Shown here: positions 1 to 10,774 of the stretch, in pieces
How positions within the stretch are numbered: position 1 is the first letter of the stretch
Layout of the letters: each line of letters starts with the position of its first letter
Notes under the pieces: model-generated
What the model was told of the DNA's origin: nothing
What the model saw: only the letters and a program-made list of their open reading frames with translations
Databases searched by the model: none
NCBI RefSeq assembly: GCF_001581925.1
Contig: NZ_LQZA01000002.1
Location: forward strand, 216,535-280,534
From: Ferrovum sp. PN-J185
GTDB taxonomy: Bacteria; Pseudomonadota; Gammaproteobacteria; Burkholderiales; Ferrovaceae
Direction: 5' to 3'
DNA: 64,000 nt
Made by a program: the position numbers and the translations under genes

Positions 1-1282
1 CTTTATTAATCAGTGTTGAATACACTTTTAGCTCATCAAGTGATAATCCATCCAGATCCACGCCACGTTTTTCAGCGTTTAATACCGCCTTTGCAACAAT
101 TTCATGAGCATCTCTGAAAGGTATCCCTTTTTTAACCAAATAATCAGCAAGATCAGTGGCGGTCGCAAACCCCTCTTTAGCTGCTTGCTCCATATTGGCT
201 TTGTTTACCTTTATATCAGCAAGCATATCTCGGAAAACTTGTAGAGTTTGTGAAACTGTCTCCACTGTGTCAAATAAGGGTTCTTTATCTTCTTGGTTAT
301 CTTTATTATAAGCCAAAGGTTGGGCTTTCATGAGCGTTAACAAACCCATGAGATGTCCAATCACTCTACCTGATTTACCACGAGCAAGTTCTGGAACATC
401 AGGGTTCTTTTTCTGAGGCATGATTGAGGAGCCTGTACAGAAAGCATCACCAATTTCAATAAAGTTAAAACGTGGACTCATCCAGAGTATCAATTCTTCT
501 GAAAGACGAGAGAGATGAATCATTAAAATGGATGCGCAAGAACAAAACTCAATAGCAAAATCTCTGTCCGATACCGCATCAAGTGAGTTTCTTGAGATAT
601 CTTCAAAACCTAATAGCTCCATTACACGCTGCCGGTTTAAAGGATAACTGGTACCAGCTAAAGCTGCAGATCCTAAAGGCAGACGATTAATACGTTTACG
701 ACAATCCTCAAACCGTTCTAGGTCACGCTCAAACATTTCGCAGTATGCGTGTAAATGATGTCCTAAAGTAATAGGTTGCGCTACTTGTAAATGGGTGAAG
801 CCAGGCATGACTGTATCAAAGTGTTCTGCAGCAAACGTAGCGCAAGAACTCAATAACTCCAACAAATAGAGTTGGATATTATCAAGTTCATGCCTCAAGT
901 AAAGACGTATATCAGTAGCAACCTGATCATTTCTTGATCGACCAGTATGTAAGCGCTTACCTGCATCACCGATTAAGTCAGTTAATTTCCGTTCTATATT
1001 TAAATGAACGTCTTCACTGTCAAGTGACCAGTTAAATTCATTGGTTTCAATCTCTTTTTTTATTTTAGCCATCCCAGACTTAATATCCTTTAAGTCTTTT
1101 TGGCTTAATACACCAACTTCGCTGAGCATTTGCGCGTGTGCCAGTGAGCCTTGAATATCAAACAAAGCTAATTTTTTATCAAAAAAGACAGACGCCGTAT
1201 AAGTTTTAACTAGTTCAGTAGTGGGGACGCTAAACCGTCCAGACCACGTTTTTCCCTTTGCAGAGTTGATTTTTTTTTGCAT
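1..1282 (-). CDS. argH: Argininosuccinate lyase, 3' end cut by window edge
   Basis: Catalyses the last step of arginine synthesis, splitting argininosuccinate into arginine and fumarate in the cytoplasm. The reading frame starts at ATG (1282, minus strand) with [18 protein letters not shown] and stays open to base 1. It carries the family landmarks [13 protein letters not shown], the [13 protein letters not shown] segment and the signature loop [20 protein letters not shown] with its catalytic serine. About 427 codons are present, against a usual length near 460, so only the C-terminal tail is missing. It is divergent from the gene at 1342, with a 59-bp space between them that must hold both promoters. 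The assignment is secure. Confidence 0.96.
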   Translation of the reverse strand, partial: MQKKINSAKGKTWSGRFSVPTTELVKTYTASVFFDKKLALFDIQGSLAHAQMLSEVGVLSQKDLKDIKSGMAKIKKEIETNEFNWSLDSEDVHLNIERKLTDLIGDAGKRLHTGRSRNDQVATDIRLYLRHELDNIQLYLLELLSSCATFAAEHFDTVMPGFTHLQVAQPITLGHHLHAYCEMFERDLERFEDCRKRINRLPLGSAALAGTSYPLNRQRVMELLGFEDISRNSLDAVSDRDFAIEFCSCASILMIHLSRLSEELILWMSPRFNFIEIGDAFCTGSSIMPQKKNPDVPELARGKSGRVIGHLMGLLTLMKAQPLAYNKDNQEDKEPLFDTVETVSQTLQVFRDMLADIKVNKANMEQAAKEGFATATDLADYLVKKGIPFRDAHEIVAKAVLNAEKRGVDLDGLSLDELKVYSTLINK

Positions 1283-1341
1283 ACCAATTACATCCCGTAT
1301 AAAGTGATGTAAAGTATAGATCATCCTGACTGATCCGACTA

Positions 1342-3150
1342 ATGACAAATTTTAATTTTCATGTGCCACCCTTCGACACGCTTAATGTTGAACAGCAACG
1401 TTGGGTATCAGATAGTGTTGATATTGAATATTATCCAGAGGGAGAAATTATCTTATCGACAGAAGATCAACCAAACTATCTGTTGATGATTATCAAAGGG
1501 CATGTCAAACACGAAGAGGCAGGTGAAATTAACTATATTTATGGACCGGATGAATGTTTTGATGCGCGTGGCATCATATCTGGTCAAATAAATGGTTATT
1601 TCAAGACAGCTGAAGAATTAATTGCCTACCGTATTCCAAAACAAACAATCAATCGATTGATTGCCTCTAATAACGCCTTTGGTTCACTATTATTTTCAGA
1701 TTTAGCGAACAAATTAAAAGCCAGAGAAGAGCGGACCAACCAAAGAGAGCTTCATTCGCTTATGCATTCAAAGGTTGAAAAGACCTTTATCAGAGCACCT
1801 ATTATTGTTGATTCTCAATTAAGTATCTATCAAGTATGCCGAAAGCTTGAACAAGAAAATCTGACACATCTACTAGTAAAAAAAGATAATCAGTTGGGTA
1901 TATTTACCGCAACAGACTTATTAAAAGCAGTGTTATCAGATAGTAACTTACATGATCTAGAGGTCGGTTCATTAGCTACTTGGTCTTTAATTGAGATCGA
2001 CAGCCAAAAATCTGTATTAGATGCACTAATATTAATGATTCGTCATGGTATCCATCGCTTAGTGGTAAAACATAACGGACAATTATTGGGTGTATTAGAT
2101 CAACTAGACTTGATGAGTTTTATTTCTAATCACTCACATCTGATATCGCTTCAAATTCAACAGGTAACTCAACCTCAGGAATTAAAACAGGTTGTCGACA
2201 ATTTAACCAAAGTGATACAGCTGTTGTGTGAAAGTGAGGTCAAAATCACCATGATTTCACAACTTATCACAGAGCTTAATAGAAAAGTATTCAGCCGATT
2301 ATGGCAACTTATCGCCTCCCCCGAGATACAAAAAAATACTTGTGTGGTTGTTATGGGGAGCGAAGGCAGAGGTGAACAAATACTGAAAACCGATCAAGAT
2401 AATGCACTCATTATTAGTGATCAATACATGAATCCTGAGGTGATACAAGTAGCACAGCGTTTTAATGATTATCTAGAAGAACTAGGTTATCCCCCATGTT
2501 TAGGTGGGGTTATGATGAGAAATCCATTGTGGTGTCAGAAGCTTGCGGATTTTAAAGAAACCATACGACAATGGATTTATCACGCTAATCCTGAAAACCA
2601 TATGCGTTTGGCTATATTTACAGATGCCGAAGCGGTATGTGGAGATACAACACTACTTGATCATTTAAAAGAGTACTATGGACAACGACTCATTGATAAC
2701 CCAAGTTTTTACTCACATTTTGCCCGTGCAGGAGAACTGGTATCAGACCAAACAGGCAGTTGGATTGGACGACTTTTAGGTAGTTCAGCGGAGAGCAATC
2801 TTGTTGATATTAAAAAAATTGGTATATTTCCCATCGTTCACGGTGTCAGAAGTCTTGCTCTTGAATTAGGGGTAAAGTCAACCAACACCGTTGAGAGAAT
2901 TAGTGAACTCGCAAGGTTTGGGGTTTTGTCACAAGATATGGCCACAGACTTGTCTGAGACCTTAGGTTTTATGATGAGCTTACGTCTTAAAAGTGGTTTG
3001 AATCAATTATCAATGGGCTCACGACCTGACAATCAACTAGATTTGGCACAATTATCTACATTAGATAAAGATGTATTTAAAGACAGTCTACAAATTGTAA
3101 AACGATTCAAACAGCTAATACATTATCACTTTAAAATCGATGCACTTTAA
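1342..3150 (+). CDS. cNMP-binding/CBS/DUF294 nucleotidyltransferase-like protein
   Basis: A 602-residue putative signal-transduction protein. In order it shows a cyclic-nucleotide-binding-like domain (about residues 1-120), two CBS domains (about 150-265), a GlnD-like nucleotidyltransferase domain (DUF294, about 290-430) and a substrate-binding C-terminal domain. The motif GSEGRGEQ near residue 339, followed by a D-x-D pair (TDQDN), matches the family's catalytic site. Family members often lie beside an exonuclease and acetate permease genes, exactly as here: it overlaps the exonuclease start by 11 bp and actP lies just beyond. The substrate is unknown. A regulatory link to acetate uptake is an inference from position. 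Confidence 0.88.
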   Translation: MTNFNFHVPPFDTLNVEQQRWVSDSVDIEYYPEGEIILSTEDQPNYLLMIIKGHVKHEEAGEINYIYGPDECFDARGIISGQINGYFKTAEELIAYRIPKQTINRLIASNNAFGSLLFSDLANKLKAREERTNQRELHSLMHSKVEKTFIRAPIIVDSQLSIYQVCRKLEQENLTHLLVKKDNQLGIFTATDLLKAVLSDSNLHDLEVGSLATWSLIEIDSQKSVLDALILMIRHGIHRLVVKHNGQLLGVLDQLDLMSFISNHSHLISLQIQQVTQPQELKQVVDNLTKVIQLLCESEVKITMISQLITELNRKVFSRLWQLIASPEIQKNTCVVVMGSEGRGEQILKTDQDNALIISDQYMNPEVIQVAQRFNDYLEELGYPPCLGGVMMRNPLWCQKLADFKETIRQWIYHANPENHMRLAIFTDAEAVCGDTTLLDHLKEYYGQRLIDNPSFYSHFARAGELVSDQTGSWIGRLLGSSAESNLVDIKKIGIFPIVHGVRSLALELGVKSTNTVERISELARFGVLSQDMATDLSETLGFMMSLRLKSGLNQLSMGSRPDNQLDLAQLSTLDKDVFKDSLQIVKRFKQLIHYHFKIDAL

Positions 3151-3766
3151 TATTTGGCAGACTCTACAGAGTCGTTGGTATAAATCTCGGTTAAAAAAAC
3201 CTCAATACGGTTTTTTATTAGATCCGCCACCTATAAATGAGTGGGTGAGCTTAGATTGTGAGACTACAGGATTAAATCGTGAGAAAGATCATATTATCGC
3301 TATTGGCGCGATAAAAATTCGTGATAATAAGATTCTAACTAGTGAAAAACTACAAATATTGATAAAACCACAAGGCCAGATTCATTCAAATAGTATAAAA
3401 ATTCATCAAATTAGACAAAAAGACTTAAGTTCTGCCATTGAACCAATCGAGGCGATTGATCAACTTCTTCATTTTGTCGGTAGTCGACCATTAGTTGGCT
3501 ACTATTTAGAGTTTGATGTAGCAATGATTAATCGGCTTTTAATACCCATGATTGGTATTCCATTGCCTCAGCAAAAAATAGAAGTATCTGGTTTATTTTA
3601 CGATTATAAATTCAAACAACATACAGATAGCAATGTGGATTTACACTTTAACTATATTCTAAAAGACTTAGATATTCCAAGATGGCCAGAGCATGATGCT
3701 ATTAATGATTCGCTGATGGCTGCATTAATGTTTTTGAAATTAAGGAAATTATTGAAGTTGAAATAA
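3140..3766 (+). CDS. DnaQ-like 3'-5' exonuclease (DEDDh family)
   Basis: A 208-residue exonuclease-fold protein. The first acidic motif D-x-E is in SLDCETTGL (D39, E41), the second aspartate in YYLEFDVAMINR, and the third motif H-x4-D in EHDAIND (about H185, D190). This is the DEDDh pattern of the DNA polymerase III epsilon proofreading family, but the protein is shorter than DnaQ and has no polymerase-binding tail, so it is a paralogue and not dnaQ. It is translationally coupled to the upstream DUF294 gene by an 11-bp overlap. The pair ends at a strong hairpin shared with convergent actP. Confidence 0.85.
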   Translation: MHFNIWQTLQSRWYKSRLKKPQYGFLLDPPPINEWVSLDCETTGLNREKDHIIAIGAIKIRDNKILTSEKLQILIKPQGQIHSNSIKIHQIRQKDLSSAIEPIEAIDQLLHFVGSRPLVGYYLEFDVAMINRLLIPMIGIPLPQQKIEVSGLFYDYKFKQHTDSNVDLHFNYILKDLDIPRWPEHDAINDSLMAALMFLKLRKLLKLK

Positions 3767-3768
3767 AA

Positions 3769-3794
3769 AAAGGGCAGATAGTTATCTGCCCTTT
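3769..3794. terminator. Bidirectional terminator between exonuclease gene and actP
   Basis: A perfect 12-bp inverted repeat with a 2-nt centre (AAAGGGCAGATA-GT-TATCTGCCCTTT), flanked by A-runs on the left, lies between two convergent genes. It can act as an intrinsic terminator for both, with the clearer U-run on the minus strand. Confidence 0.85.
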
Positions 3795-3813
3795 AAGAGT
3801 AATTACAGTTTTA

Positions 3814-5553
3814 TTAATGTTTTGCTGCTTTTTCTGCACCAATACCCGTCATCGAACGAATATATTGTTCTTCAAATTTCTCTCTTTCTTCTTTCGCACT
3901 ACTGGAGTTGTCTGTAATAGAGAAGAACCAGCAGCAAACAAAAGACAGAATCATTGAGAACATAGCAGGGTTTTTAAATGGTACGATGGCTTCTTTACCC
4001 ATATGGAAAGTGTCAACCCACATAGATTTGGTTAGGATAATCAGGATAACTGAACTGACTAAACCAACTAAGCCACCGATCACTGCGCCACGTGTAGTCA
4101 TATTTTTCCAGAACATGGACATAATGAGTACAGGGAAGTTAGAGGAAGCTGCCACGGCGAAAGCTAAGCCCACCATGAAGGCAACGTTTTGTTTTTCAAA
4201 AACGATTCCTAATAATACCGCAGCAACACCTAATGCTAAGGTAGCCATTTTGGATACTCTAATTTCTTGCTCATCGGTTGTTTTACCTTTTGCAATTACA
4301 TTAGCATAAATGTCATGTGATACAGCTGAAGCACCTGATAGTGTTAAACCTGATACCACTGCAAGAATCGTAGCAAATGCAACAGCAGAGATGAAGCCTA
4401 AGAACAAATCACCACCCACAGCATCAGCTAAATGAATAGCTGCCATGTTATTTCCACCGCGTAGAGCCAGTTTCCCTGTGGCAAGCATTTTGACAGCATC
4501 AAGGTATTGTGGATTTTGAGTTACATAAATGATCGCTCCAAAACCAATCACAAAAGTAAGAATATAAAAGTAACCAATAAAACCTGTAGCATATAAAACA
4601 GATTTTCTAGCTTCTTTAGCATTACCTACTGTGAAAAAGCGCATCAAGATATGTGGTAAACCTGCAGTACCAAACATCAGAGCCATACCAAAGGATACAG
4701 AATCTACCCATCCTGGAATATTAAAGCCTAAGAATAGTTGATCCTTAATTGGCGAAGGAGCCATGATACTGTGACCGTCTGTGTGGTGAACTTGACCATA
4801 TACTTCTACAGCTTTAGTAAACATTGCATCAAAGGAAAAGTTGAAGTTACTGAGTACTGCAAGAGCCATAAATGTAGCGCCAGCTAACAACATCACAGCT
4901 TTAATGATTTGTACCCAAGTGGTTGCTAACATCCCGCCAAAGAGTACGTATAAGATCATTAATACACCTACAATGACTAAGGCATATACATAGTCTAGAC
5001 CAAAGAGTAACTTAATGAGCTGCCCTGCTCCAACCATTTGAGCAATCAAATAGAAAAGAACGACTACTAAAGTATTGATTGCTGCCATGGAACGAATTGG
5101 TCCCTGAGAAAAACGAAAGGCAGTAACATCTGCAAAAGTAAATTTTCCTAAGTTTCTTAGCCTCTCAGCAATCATAAATAAGATGATTGGCCAGCCAACT
5201 AAAAAGCCTATAGAAAACAATAAGCCGTCATAGCCTTTGGCAAATACTAATGCGGAAATACCTAAGAAGGATGCAGCAGACATATAGTCACCAGCGATTG
5301 CTAGGCCGTTTTGGAAACCCGTTATCCCGCCTCCTGCAGCATAAAAGTCAGCCGCAGACTTTGTTCTTGAAGCTGCCCATTTGGTGATGAATAGGGTAAT
5401 AGCCACAAAAACGATGAACATAATAATGGCATGCCAGTTAGTGGCTTGTCGTTCAGTTTGTCCCAAATCACCCCCTGCCGCCATACTTAGTTGGCTGATA
5501 AAAATTAGCGGTAGAGTAAGAGAGGTGTTCATTAATTGTTTTAATTTACTCAT
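3814..5553 (-). CDS. actP: Cation/acetate symporter ActP
   Basis: A sodium:solute symporter family permease (579 residues, about 13 membrane segments) that takes up acetate and related short carboxylates across the inner membrane. The N-terminus has a signal-like segment ending in QLSMAAGG, as in other ActP proteins. The core contains [20 protein letters not shown] and [14 protein letters not shown], typical of the SSS family. Its start overlaps the stop of the DUF485 gene by 4 bp (ATGA), forming the usual DUF485-actP pair. It suggests that the cell imports acetate. No acs gene is in the window. Confidence 0.94.
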   Translation of the reverse strand: MSKLKQLMNTSLTLPLIFISQLSMAAGGDLGQTERQATNWHAIIMFIVFVAITLFITKWAASRTKSAADFYAAGGGITGFQNGLAIAGDYMSAASFLGISALVFAKGYDGLLFSIGFLVGWPIILFMIAERLRNLGKFTFADVTAFRFSQGPIRSMAAINTLVVVLFYLIAQMVGAGQLIKLLFGLDYVYALVIVGVLMILYVLFGGMLATTWVQIIKAVMLLAGATFMALAVLSNFNFSFDAMFTKAVEVYGQVHHTDGHSIMAPSPIKDQLFLGFNIPGWVDSVSFGMALMFGTAGLPHILMRFFTVGNAKEARKSVLYATGFIGYFYILTFVIGFGAIIYVTQNPQYLDAVKMLATGKLALRGGNNMAAIHLADAVGGDLFLGFISAVAFATILAVVSGLTLSGASAVSHDIYANVIAKGKTTDEQEIRVSKMATLALGVAAVLLGIVFEKQNVAFMVGLAFAVAASSNFPVLIMSMFWKNMTTRGAVIGGLVGLVSSVILIILTKSMWVDTFHMGKEAIVPFKNPAMFSMILSFVCCWFFSITDNSSSAKEEREKFEEQYIRSMTGIGAEKAAKH

Positions 5554-5858
5554 TTTGTTACCTCATCAATAATTTGTGAATTGAGTTCATCAAATTCACT
5601 GTTTGCTTTCCAGACATAAATAGCTGAAAGAATGAAAGCGGCTACAATAACGGCAATCCCAACTGGGATTCCCATTGTAGTTGTCCCCCCTGAGTAGGAC
5701 TCTTTAAAAAAGCCAGGAGACACAGCGATGAGAATGGTAAAGCCAAAGTAAATAACTAATTGAATAATAGTTAAGGTCCAGCTTAGACGTGATTGCTTTG
5801 CTACCAATTCGGCAAATTTAGGGTGAGCGCGAACACGACGAGCTATATCGTTTTGCAT
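5550..5858 (-). CDS. yjcH: DUF485 membrane protein, ActP partner (YjcH-like)
   Basis: A 102-residue inner-membrane protein with two hydrophobic segments (about residues 28-48 and 63-84) after a charged N-terminus containing [18 protein letters not shown], the DUF485 hallmark. It is the first gene of a two-gene unit with actP and overlaps it by 4 bp. In other bacteria this small protein is always found with acetate permease; its exact role is not settled. The spacing and coupling support joint expression. Confidence 0.9.
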   Translation of the reverse strand: MQNDIARRVRAHPKFAELVAKQSRLSWTLTIIQLVIYFGFTILIAVSPGFFKESYSGGTTTMGIPVGIAVIVAAFILSAIYVWKANSEFDELNSQIIDEVTK

Positions 5859-6046
5859 ACATTTCCTCCAATTGTATTAAATAAACTCTCTACGTAGTTT
5901 TATGGTGTAAACAACATTCACTAACACAATAGCTTAACGAATATTTACTTACTGTTTTGTATAGTAATAGGATTATTGAATAATTCCAATTTATTTTTAA
6001 CTCTTATATAAAAAGCATGATTATTTTATAAGAGTTGATGGTAATA
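5859..6046. other. Intergenic space between DUF485 gene and groEL terminator
   Basis: AT-rich spacer that must contain the promoter of the DUF485-actP unit on the minus strand. An inverted repeat (AACTCTTATA at 5999-6008 with TATAAGAGTT at 6027-6036, 18-nt loop) is visible, but it lacks a GC-rich stem. I see no gene here. Confidence 0.5.
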
Positions 6047-6073
6047 AAAAACCCGGCTTGTGGCCGGGTTTTT
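6047..6073 (-). terminator. Intrinsic terminator of groESL
   Basis: An 11-bp perfect stem (AAAAACCCGGC / GCCGGGTTTTT) with loop TTGTG lies 36 bp downstream of the groEL stop. The T-run falls at the end of the stem on the minus strand, so it terminates groES-groEL. It may also work on the other strand. Confidence 0.9.
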
Positions 6074-6108
6074 CGGGGAAACACCTAGATAGTATCCAGG
6101 TGGGGTAA

Positions 6109-7764
<1,656 letters not shown>

Positions 7765-7792
7765 TTAAAAGGCAATTAGATGAACTAATTAA

Positions 7793-8086
7793 TTATTTAG
7801 ATTCAATTACACCCATGATGTCTTCTTCACGCATCACGAGTAACTCTTCACCGTCAACTTTTACAGTTTGTCCGGAATATTTACCAAATAGCACTTTGTC
7901 GCCTACTTTAACTTCAAGGGCGCGAACGCTACCATCCTCAAGAGTTTTTCCCTTACCCACAGCTAAGATTTCACCTTGATCAGGTTTTTCTGTGGCAGTA
8001 TCAGGGATAACGATTCCAGAAGCTGTCTTGCGCTCTTCTTCAAGGCGTTTGACAATAACACGGTCGTGCAAAGGACGAATTTTCAT
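7793..8086 (-). CDS. groS: Co-chaperonin GroES (10 kDa)
   Basis: A 97-residue GroES that caps the GroEL ring. The N-terminus [14 protein letters not shown], the mobile-loop region [15 protein letters not shown] and the [21 protein letters not shown]-terminal part are characteristic. It is the first gene of the groESL operon, preceded by an AGGAGA ribosome site and, further upstream, by a CIRCE operator. Confidence 0.99.
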   Translation of the reverse strand: MKIRPLHDRVIVKRLEEERKTASGIVIPDTATEKPDQGEILAVGKGKTLEDGSVRALEVKVGDKVLFGKYSGQTVKVDGEELLVMREEDIMGVIESK

Positions 8087-8125
8087 ACTACTAATCTCCT
8101 AAGAGGTTAATAAAAAAAGTGGTTG

Positions 8126-8152
8126 TTAGCACTCATTAAGAGCGAGTGCTAA
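8126..8152 (-). promoter_or_regulatory. CIRCE operator (HrcA binding site) of groESL
   Basis: A perfect 9-bp inverted repeat with a 9-bp spacer, TTAGCACTC-N9-GAGTGCTAA, which is the textbook CIRCE consensus bound by the heat-shock repressor HrcA. It lies 40-66 bp upstream of the groES start, directly after the -10 box. hrcA is not in the window. The site also lies only 18 bp before dacB on the other strand, so the repressor could affect that gene as well. Confidence 0.95.
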
Positions 8153-8153
8153 T

Positions 8154-8182
8154 ATAGTAAGGGCGCATTATGCAAATTTCAA
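8154..8182 (-). promoter_or_regulatory. groESL promoter (-35/-10), overlapping dacB start
   Basis: On the minus strand TTGAAA (8182-8177) and TACTAT (8159-8154) are separated by 17 bp, a good housekeeping-type promoter that ends next to the CIRCE site. Read with the preceding C, the -35 is CTTGAAA, the sigma-32 consensus, but the matching -10 (CCCTTACTA) is only a partial fit. The -35 lies inside the first codons of divergent dacB. Confidence 0.65.
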
Positions 8183-9603
8183 GAGTCTTAGTGAGTAAAA
8201 TTTGTTATTTATTTATTACAGTGTGTCTCTTCACCTTAAATAAGGTTAATGCTGAAGGGTTACCTCAACCACTCGCAACACTACTTAAGGATCTTAATAT
8301 CCCTGAGGAGCATGTGGGTCTAATAGTTCAGAAAGTTGGGGCGCCAACCCCGCTTCTGTCACTAAATAAAGATAAACAATATCAACCAGCTTCGGTTATA
8401 AAGATAGTAACCGCTTACTCTTCTTTGTCATTGCTGGGTCCTAATTATGCCTGGTTAACATCGATACATGGTGAATTAGATAAACATAGTCAATTAGTAG
8501 GGGATTTAGTAGTACAAGCGCAAGGAGACCCCTTGTTAACCCTTGAGAATTGGTCTCAATTGTGGCGCGAACTGTATTTACTTGGTGTACATGAAATTCA
8601 CGGTAATATCATTATTGATAATGCCCGTTATCAAATCAATTACCAAGATCCCAATTTATTTGATCATCAAGGTGACCGAGTATATAACTTAGTTCCTCAT
8701 CCTTTAACAATAGATTTTGATCGTTTCGCGTTAAATATTACCCCTATTAACCATTCGATTTACGTAAATAGTAATTTCAATTGGCCAGATACAGTAATCG
8801 TTAATGAGGTTAAACCGGTAGATTTACCATGTCCTCATGATGTTGAGGAGAGCATTCAAGTATTCGCTCAACAACAAGGTGACCAAACCCATATTCACGT
8901 AACAGGAGAGTGGCCAATCTCTTGTGGTATTGGTCAATTATCAAGAAGACTTTTGCCTAACGAAAGAGTTATTAGCTCATCGATTGTACAAATTTGGCAA
9001 CAACTAGGTGGTAAATTTGATGGAAAAATAATTTTTAATCAAAGTTATAAAAAGCTTCCTGAGTTAGTAAGCAATCACTCTCTACCATTGTTTGTACTCA
9101 TTCCACTGATGGATAAGTATAGTAATAACGTAATAGCTAGAATGATTTATCTTAGTGTCGGCAACCCAGATGCAACTCAAAAAACCTCCTTTGAGCAAGC
9201 TGAGAAGAATATTAGAGACTTTTTACAACGCAAAGGAATTGATACAAAACCTTTAGTTATTAAAAACGGCTCTGGACTTTCACGAGAGTCTTCTCTAAGT
9301 CCCCAATTTTTAAATTCTCTATTACAGGTCATATGGCAAGACCCGTTGGGTCATGAAGTCATCGCCTCGTTACCTTTAATGGGGTCAGAAGGTACCCTAA
9401 TAAGAAAGCAGACTAACTCCTTCGAGATTAATAAGATGTATCTTAAAACTGGTACATTAAAATCAGTTAAAGCGGTTGCAGGTTATGTGCAAACTAAAAA
9501 AGGGCAATGGTATACAGTAACTTGCTTAATTAATGATGACAATGCGGCAACTAGTATGCCTTTTATCCATAGACTATTAGACTGGATATACTTAACTCGA
9601 TAA
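8170..9603 (+). CDS. dacB: D-alanyl-D-alanine carboxypeptidase/endopeptidase (PBP4, peptidase S13)
   Basis: A periplasmic penicillin-binding protein that trims peptidoglycan stem peptides or cross-links. A signal peptide covers about residues 1-28. The three active-site motifs of S13 enzymes are present: S-x-x-K in PASVIKI (near residue 78), S-x-N in KYSNNVIARM, and KTG in LKTGTLKSVKAVAGY. At 477 residues it has the length of PBP4 with its inserted domain. An AAGGG ribosome site lies 7 bp before the ATG. It diverges from groES with only 83 bp between them, overlapping the groESL control region. Confidence 0.93.
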   Translation: MQISRVLVSKICYLFITVCLFTLNKVNAEGLPQPLATLLKDLNIPEEHVGLIVQKVGAPTPLLSLNKDKQYQPASVIKIVTAYSSLSLLGPNYAWLTSIHGELDKHSQLVGDLVVQAQGDPLLTLENWSQLWRELYLLGVHEIHGNIIIDNARYQINYQDPNLFDHQGDRVYNLVPHPLTIDFDRFALNITPINHSIYVNSNFNWPDTVIVNEVKPVDLPCPHDVEESIQVFAQQQGDQTHIHVTGEWPISCGIGQLSRRLLPNERVISSSIVQIWQQLGGKFDGKIIFNQSYKKLPELVSNHSLPLFVLIPLMDKYSNNVIARMIYLSVGNPDATQKTSFEQAEKNIRDFLQRKGIDTKPLVIKNGSGLSRESSLSPQFLNSLLQVIWQDPLGHEVIASLPLMGSEGTLIRKQTNSFEINKMYLKTGTLKSVKAVAGYVQTKKGQWYTVTCLINDDNAATSMPFIHRLLDWIYLTR

Positions 9604-10231
9604 TTTAATAAAGGCAATGCAATTGCATTAACTAAACAAGATGATTGTATTACCATTAACGACATCATTTATTTGATTAGAGCGCGCCATGGTTGCTATC
9701 CTTAAAGCCGAACCCTCACGCGGCAAGTGGGAAGCGCTCTGGAATTTCAATCTGGATTCATCTGTTTAAGCTGCGGCAACACCGACCACGCGGATCACAA
9801 TGCGGCAAAGGTTATTGCCATGCGGGATATCCGGCCATTGCTGGCTAACTAGTGCGTACAAAAGGTAAGAAACGACACAGGACCACAAAAATCAAAGTAG
9901 GGGCGGAAGGCTCTCGAAGCGATTGCGAAGAATCACAGTCTACGCTTGGTTAGATCGCGGTAAGTCACAAGGGTGGCAATACTTCAATGCTCTGGTCGTT
10001 GCCCCAAGAAGACACCCCCGTTACAAGATGTACAGGGCTTTAGCGGCGGGAGAGTTCGTTAGCTACTTTTTCAATCTACAGCGTTATCTGAATAACTCTA
10101 AAATTATTAGACACAAATAATTCGTATAACGGAGAATTTAGGAGGTTTTTATGACAAGGCTAGCCGCTTGAGTTCAGGAGTTATAAGACAAAGCGTTATG
10201 CTTTCATTTGGAGTGTAACTCAATAATTTAA
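9604..10231. other. Intergenic region with transposon debris between dacB and a small OMP gene
   Basis: About 630 bp without an intact gene. It starts with a 14-bp palindrome AATGCAATTGCATT (9616-9629) after dacB, too AT-rich to be a convincing terminator. From about 9690 to 10080 the base composition is visibly GC-richer than the flanks and encodes a broken TnpB C-terminus and what looks like an IS200/IS605-type right end. After about 10090 the AT-rich host composition resumes. Confidence 0.55.
9730..9953 (+). pseudogene. Decayed TnpB (IS200/IS605 OrfB) C-terminal remnant
   Basis: The frame at 9730-9852 reads to a TnpB zinc-ribbon half, FICLSCGNTDHADHNAAKVI, with the conserved C-x-x-C and the D-x-N-A-A segment that holds the last RuvC aspartate. 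It stops at TAG 9850. The usual basic TnpB tail (RTKGKKRHRTTKIKV...) continues in another frame (9855-9953), so a frameshift separates them. The N-terminal 80-85% of the gene and the first cysteine pair are absent. The stretch is GC-richer than its surroundings, as expected of acquired DNA. Only a relic, with no transposase function. Confidence 0.75.
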
Positions 10232-10259
10232 TTGAAAAGTTTTTTTAAAAGCGTAAAAT
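10232..10259 (+). promoter_or_regulatory. Likely sigma-70 promoter of the small OMP gene
   Basis: TTGAAA (10232-10237) and TAAAAT (10254-10259) with a 16-bp spacer, each 5 of 6 to consensus, lie 50 bp before the ATG at 10310. Confidence 0.6.
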
Positions 10260-10309
10260 TAAGAATGGGAAGTTGCCTTATGAACTCTTTCATAAATGAG
10301 ACTATTTAA

Positions 10310-10774
10310 ATGAAACTGAGCACAAAAACACATCAAATTATAGTCATAAGCTTATTGCTTATGAGTATGAGTGTGTTTGCTCAAGAAGAGAAAGGATGGT
10401 TCTCTGGTATCAGTGCCCTACCTTATACCACCGTTTTAGGGGGTATAGATAATGGGGCAGGTAATAGTGTGTTTTCCGGACGTAATCGGCCTAATTTAAT
10501 AGGTGGTGAAGGATCAGTCCCCTTAGGTAAAAGATGGAATATGTTGGGGCGACTAGGTACCGTATCCCCCGATCGTCCGTGGCTCAGTAACGGGTCATCC
10601 ATGAGCATGGATGGCATCTTACCCTATGACCAAATGGGATTAGGTATAAGTTATGATTTAGGCAGTCATTTGTTATTACAGGGTAACCTGGATCGATATC
10701 AACTTAAATATAATCGAATCAACGGTGATAATGGATTGGACCTGTTAACTATTGGGCTTAAATATCGATTCTAA
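10310..10774 (+). CDS. Small exported outer-membrane beta-barrel-like protein
   Basis: A 154-residue hypothetical protein with a clear signal peptide (MKLSTKTHQIIVISLLLMSM then SVFAQ/EE, cleavage near residue 24). The mature part is rich in Gly, Asn and Leu, with alternating polar and hydrophobic strands. It ends in LLTIGLKYRF, with the terminal aromatic residue used by outer-membrane barrels for BAM recognition. It resembles short surface-protein domains, but I do not recognise a named family. It stands between a transposon remnant and the 3' end of ubiA, which it overlaps by 4 bp tail to tail. Function unknown. Confidence 0.7.
   Translation: MKLSTKTHQIIVISLLLMSMSVFAQEEKGWFSGISALPYTTVLGGIDNGAGNSVFSGRNRPNLIGGEGSVPLGKRWNMLGRLGTVSPDRPWLSNGSSMSMDGILPYDQMGLGISYDLGSHLLLQGNLDRYQLKYNRINGDNGLDLLTIGLKYRF

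Noticed and set aside
5999..6036. Inverted repeat AACTCTTATA...TATAAGAGTT as a second terminator
   Set aside because: The stem is AT-only apart from two G-C pairs, the loop is 18 nt and there is no following T-run. A far stronger hairpin is 10 bp away.
9923..10120. A 65-codon plus-strand frame beginning MRRITVYAWLDRGKSQGWQY
   Set aside because: It lies in the GC-rich transposon debris, overlaps the TnpB tail in another frame, has no ribosome site and resembles no family. It is most likely a chance frame through an IS end.
10141..10171. A strong AGGAGG followed by a six-codon frame (MTRLAA)
   Set aside because: The match to a ribosome site is good, but the peptide is six residues and sits just after transposon debris. 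There is no sign of attenuation or conservation, so I do not call it a leader peptide.
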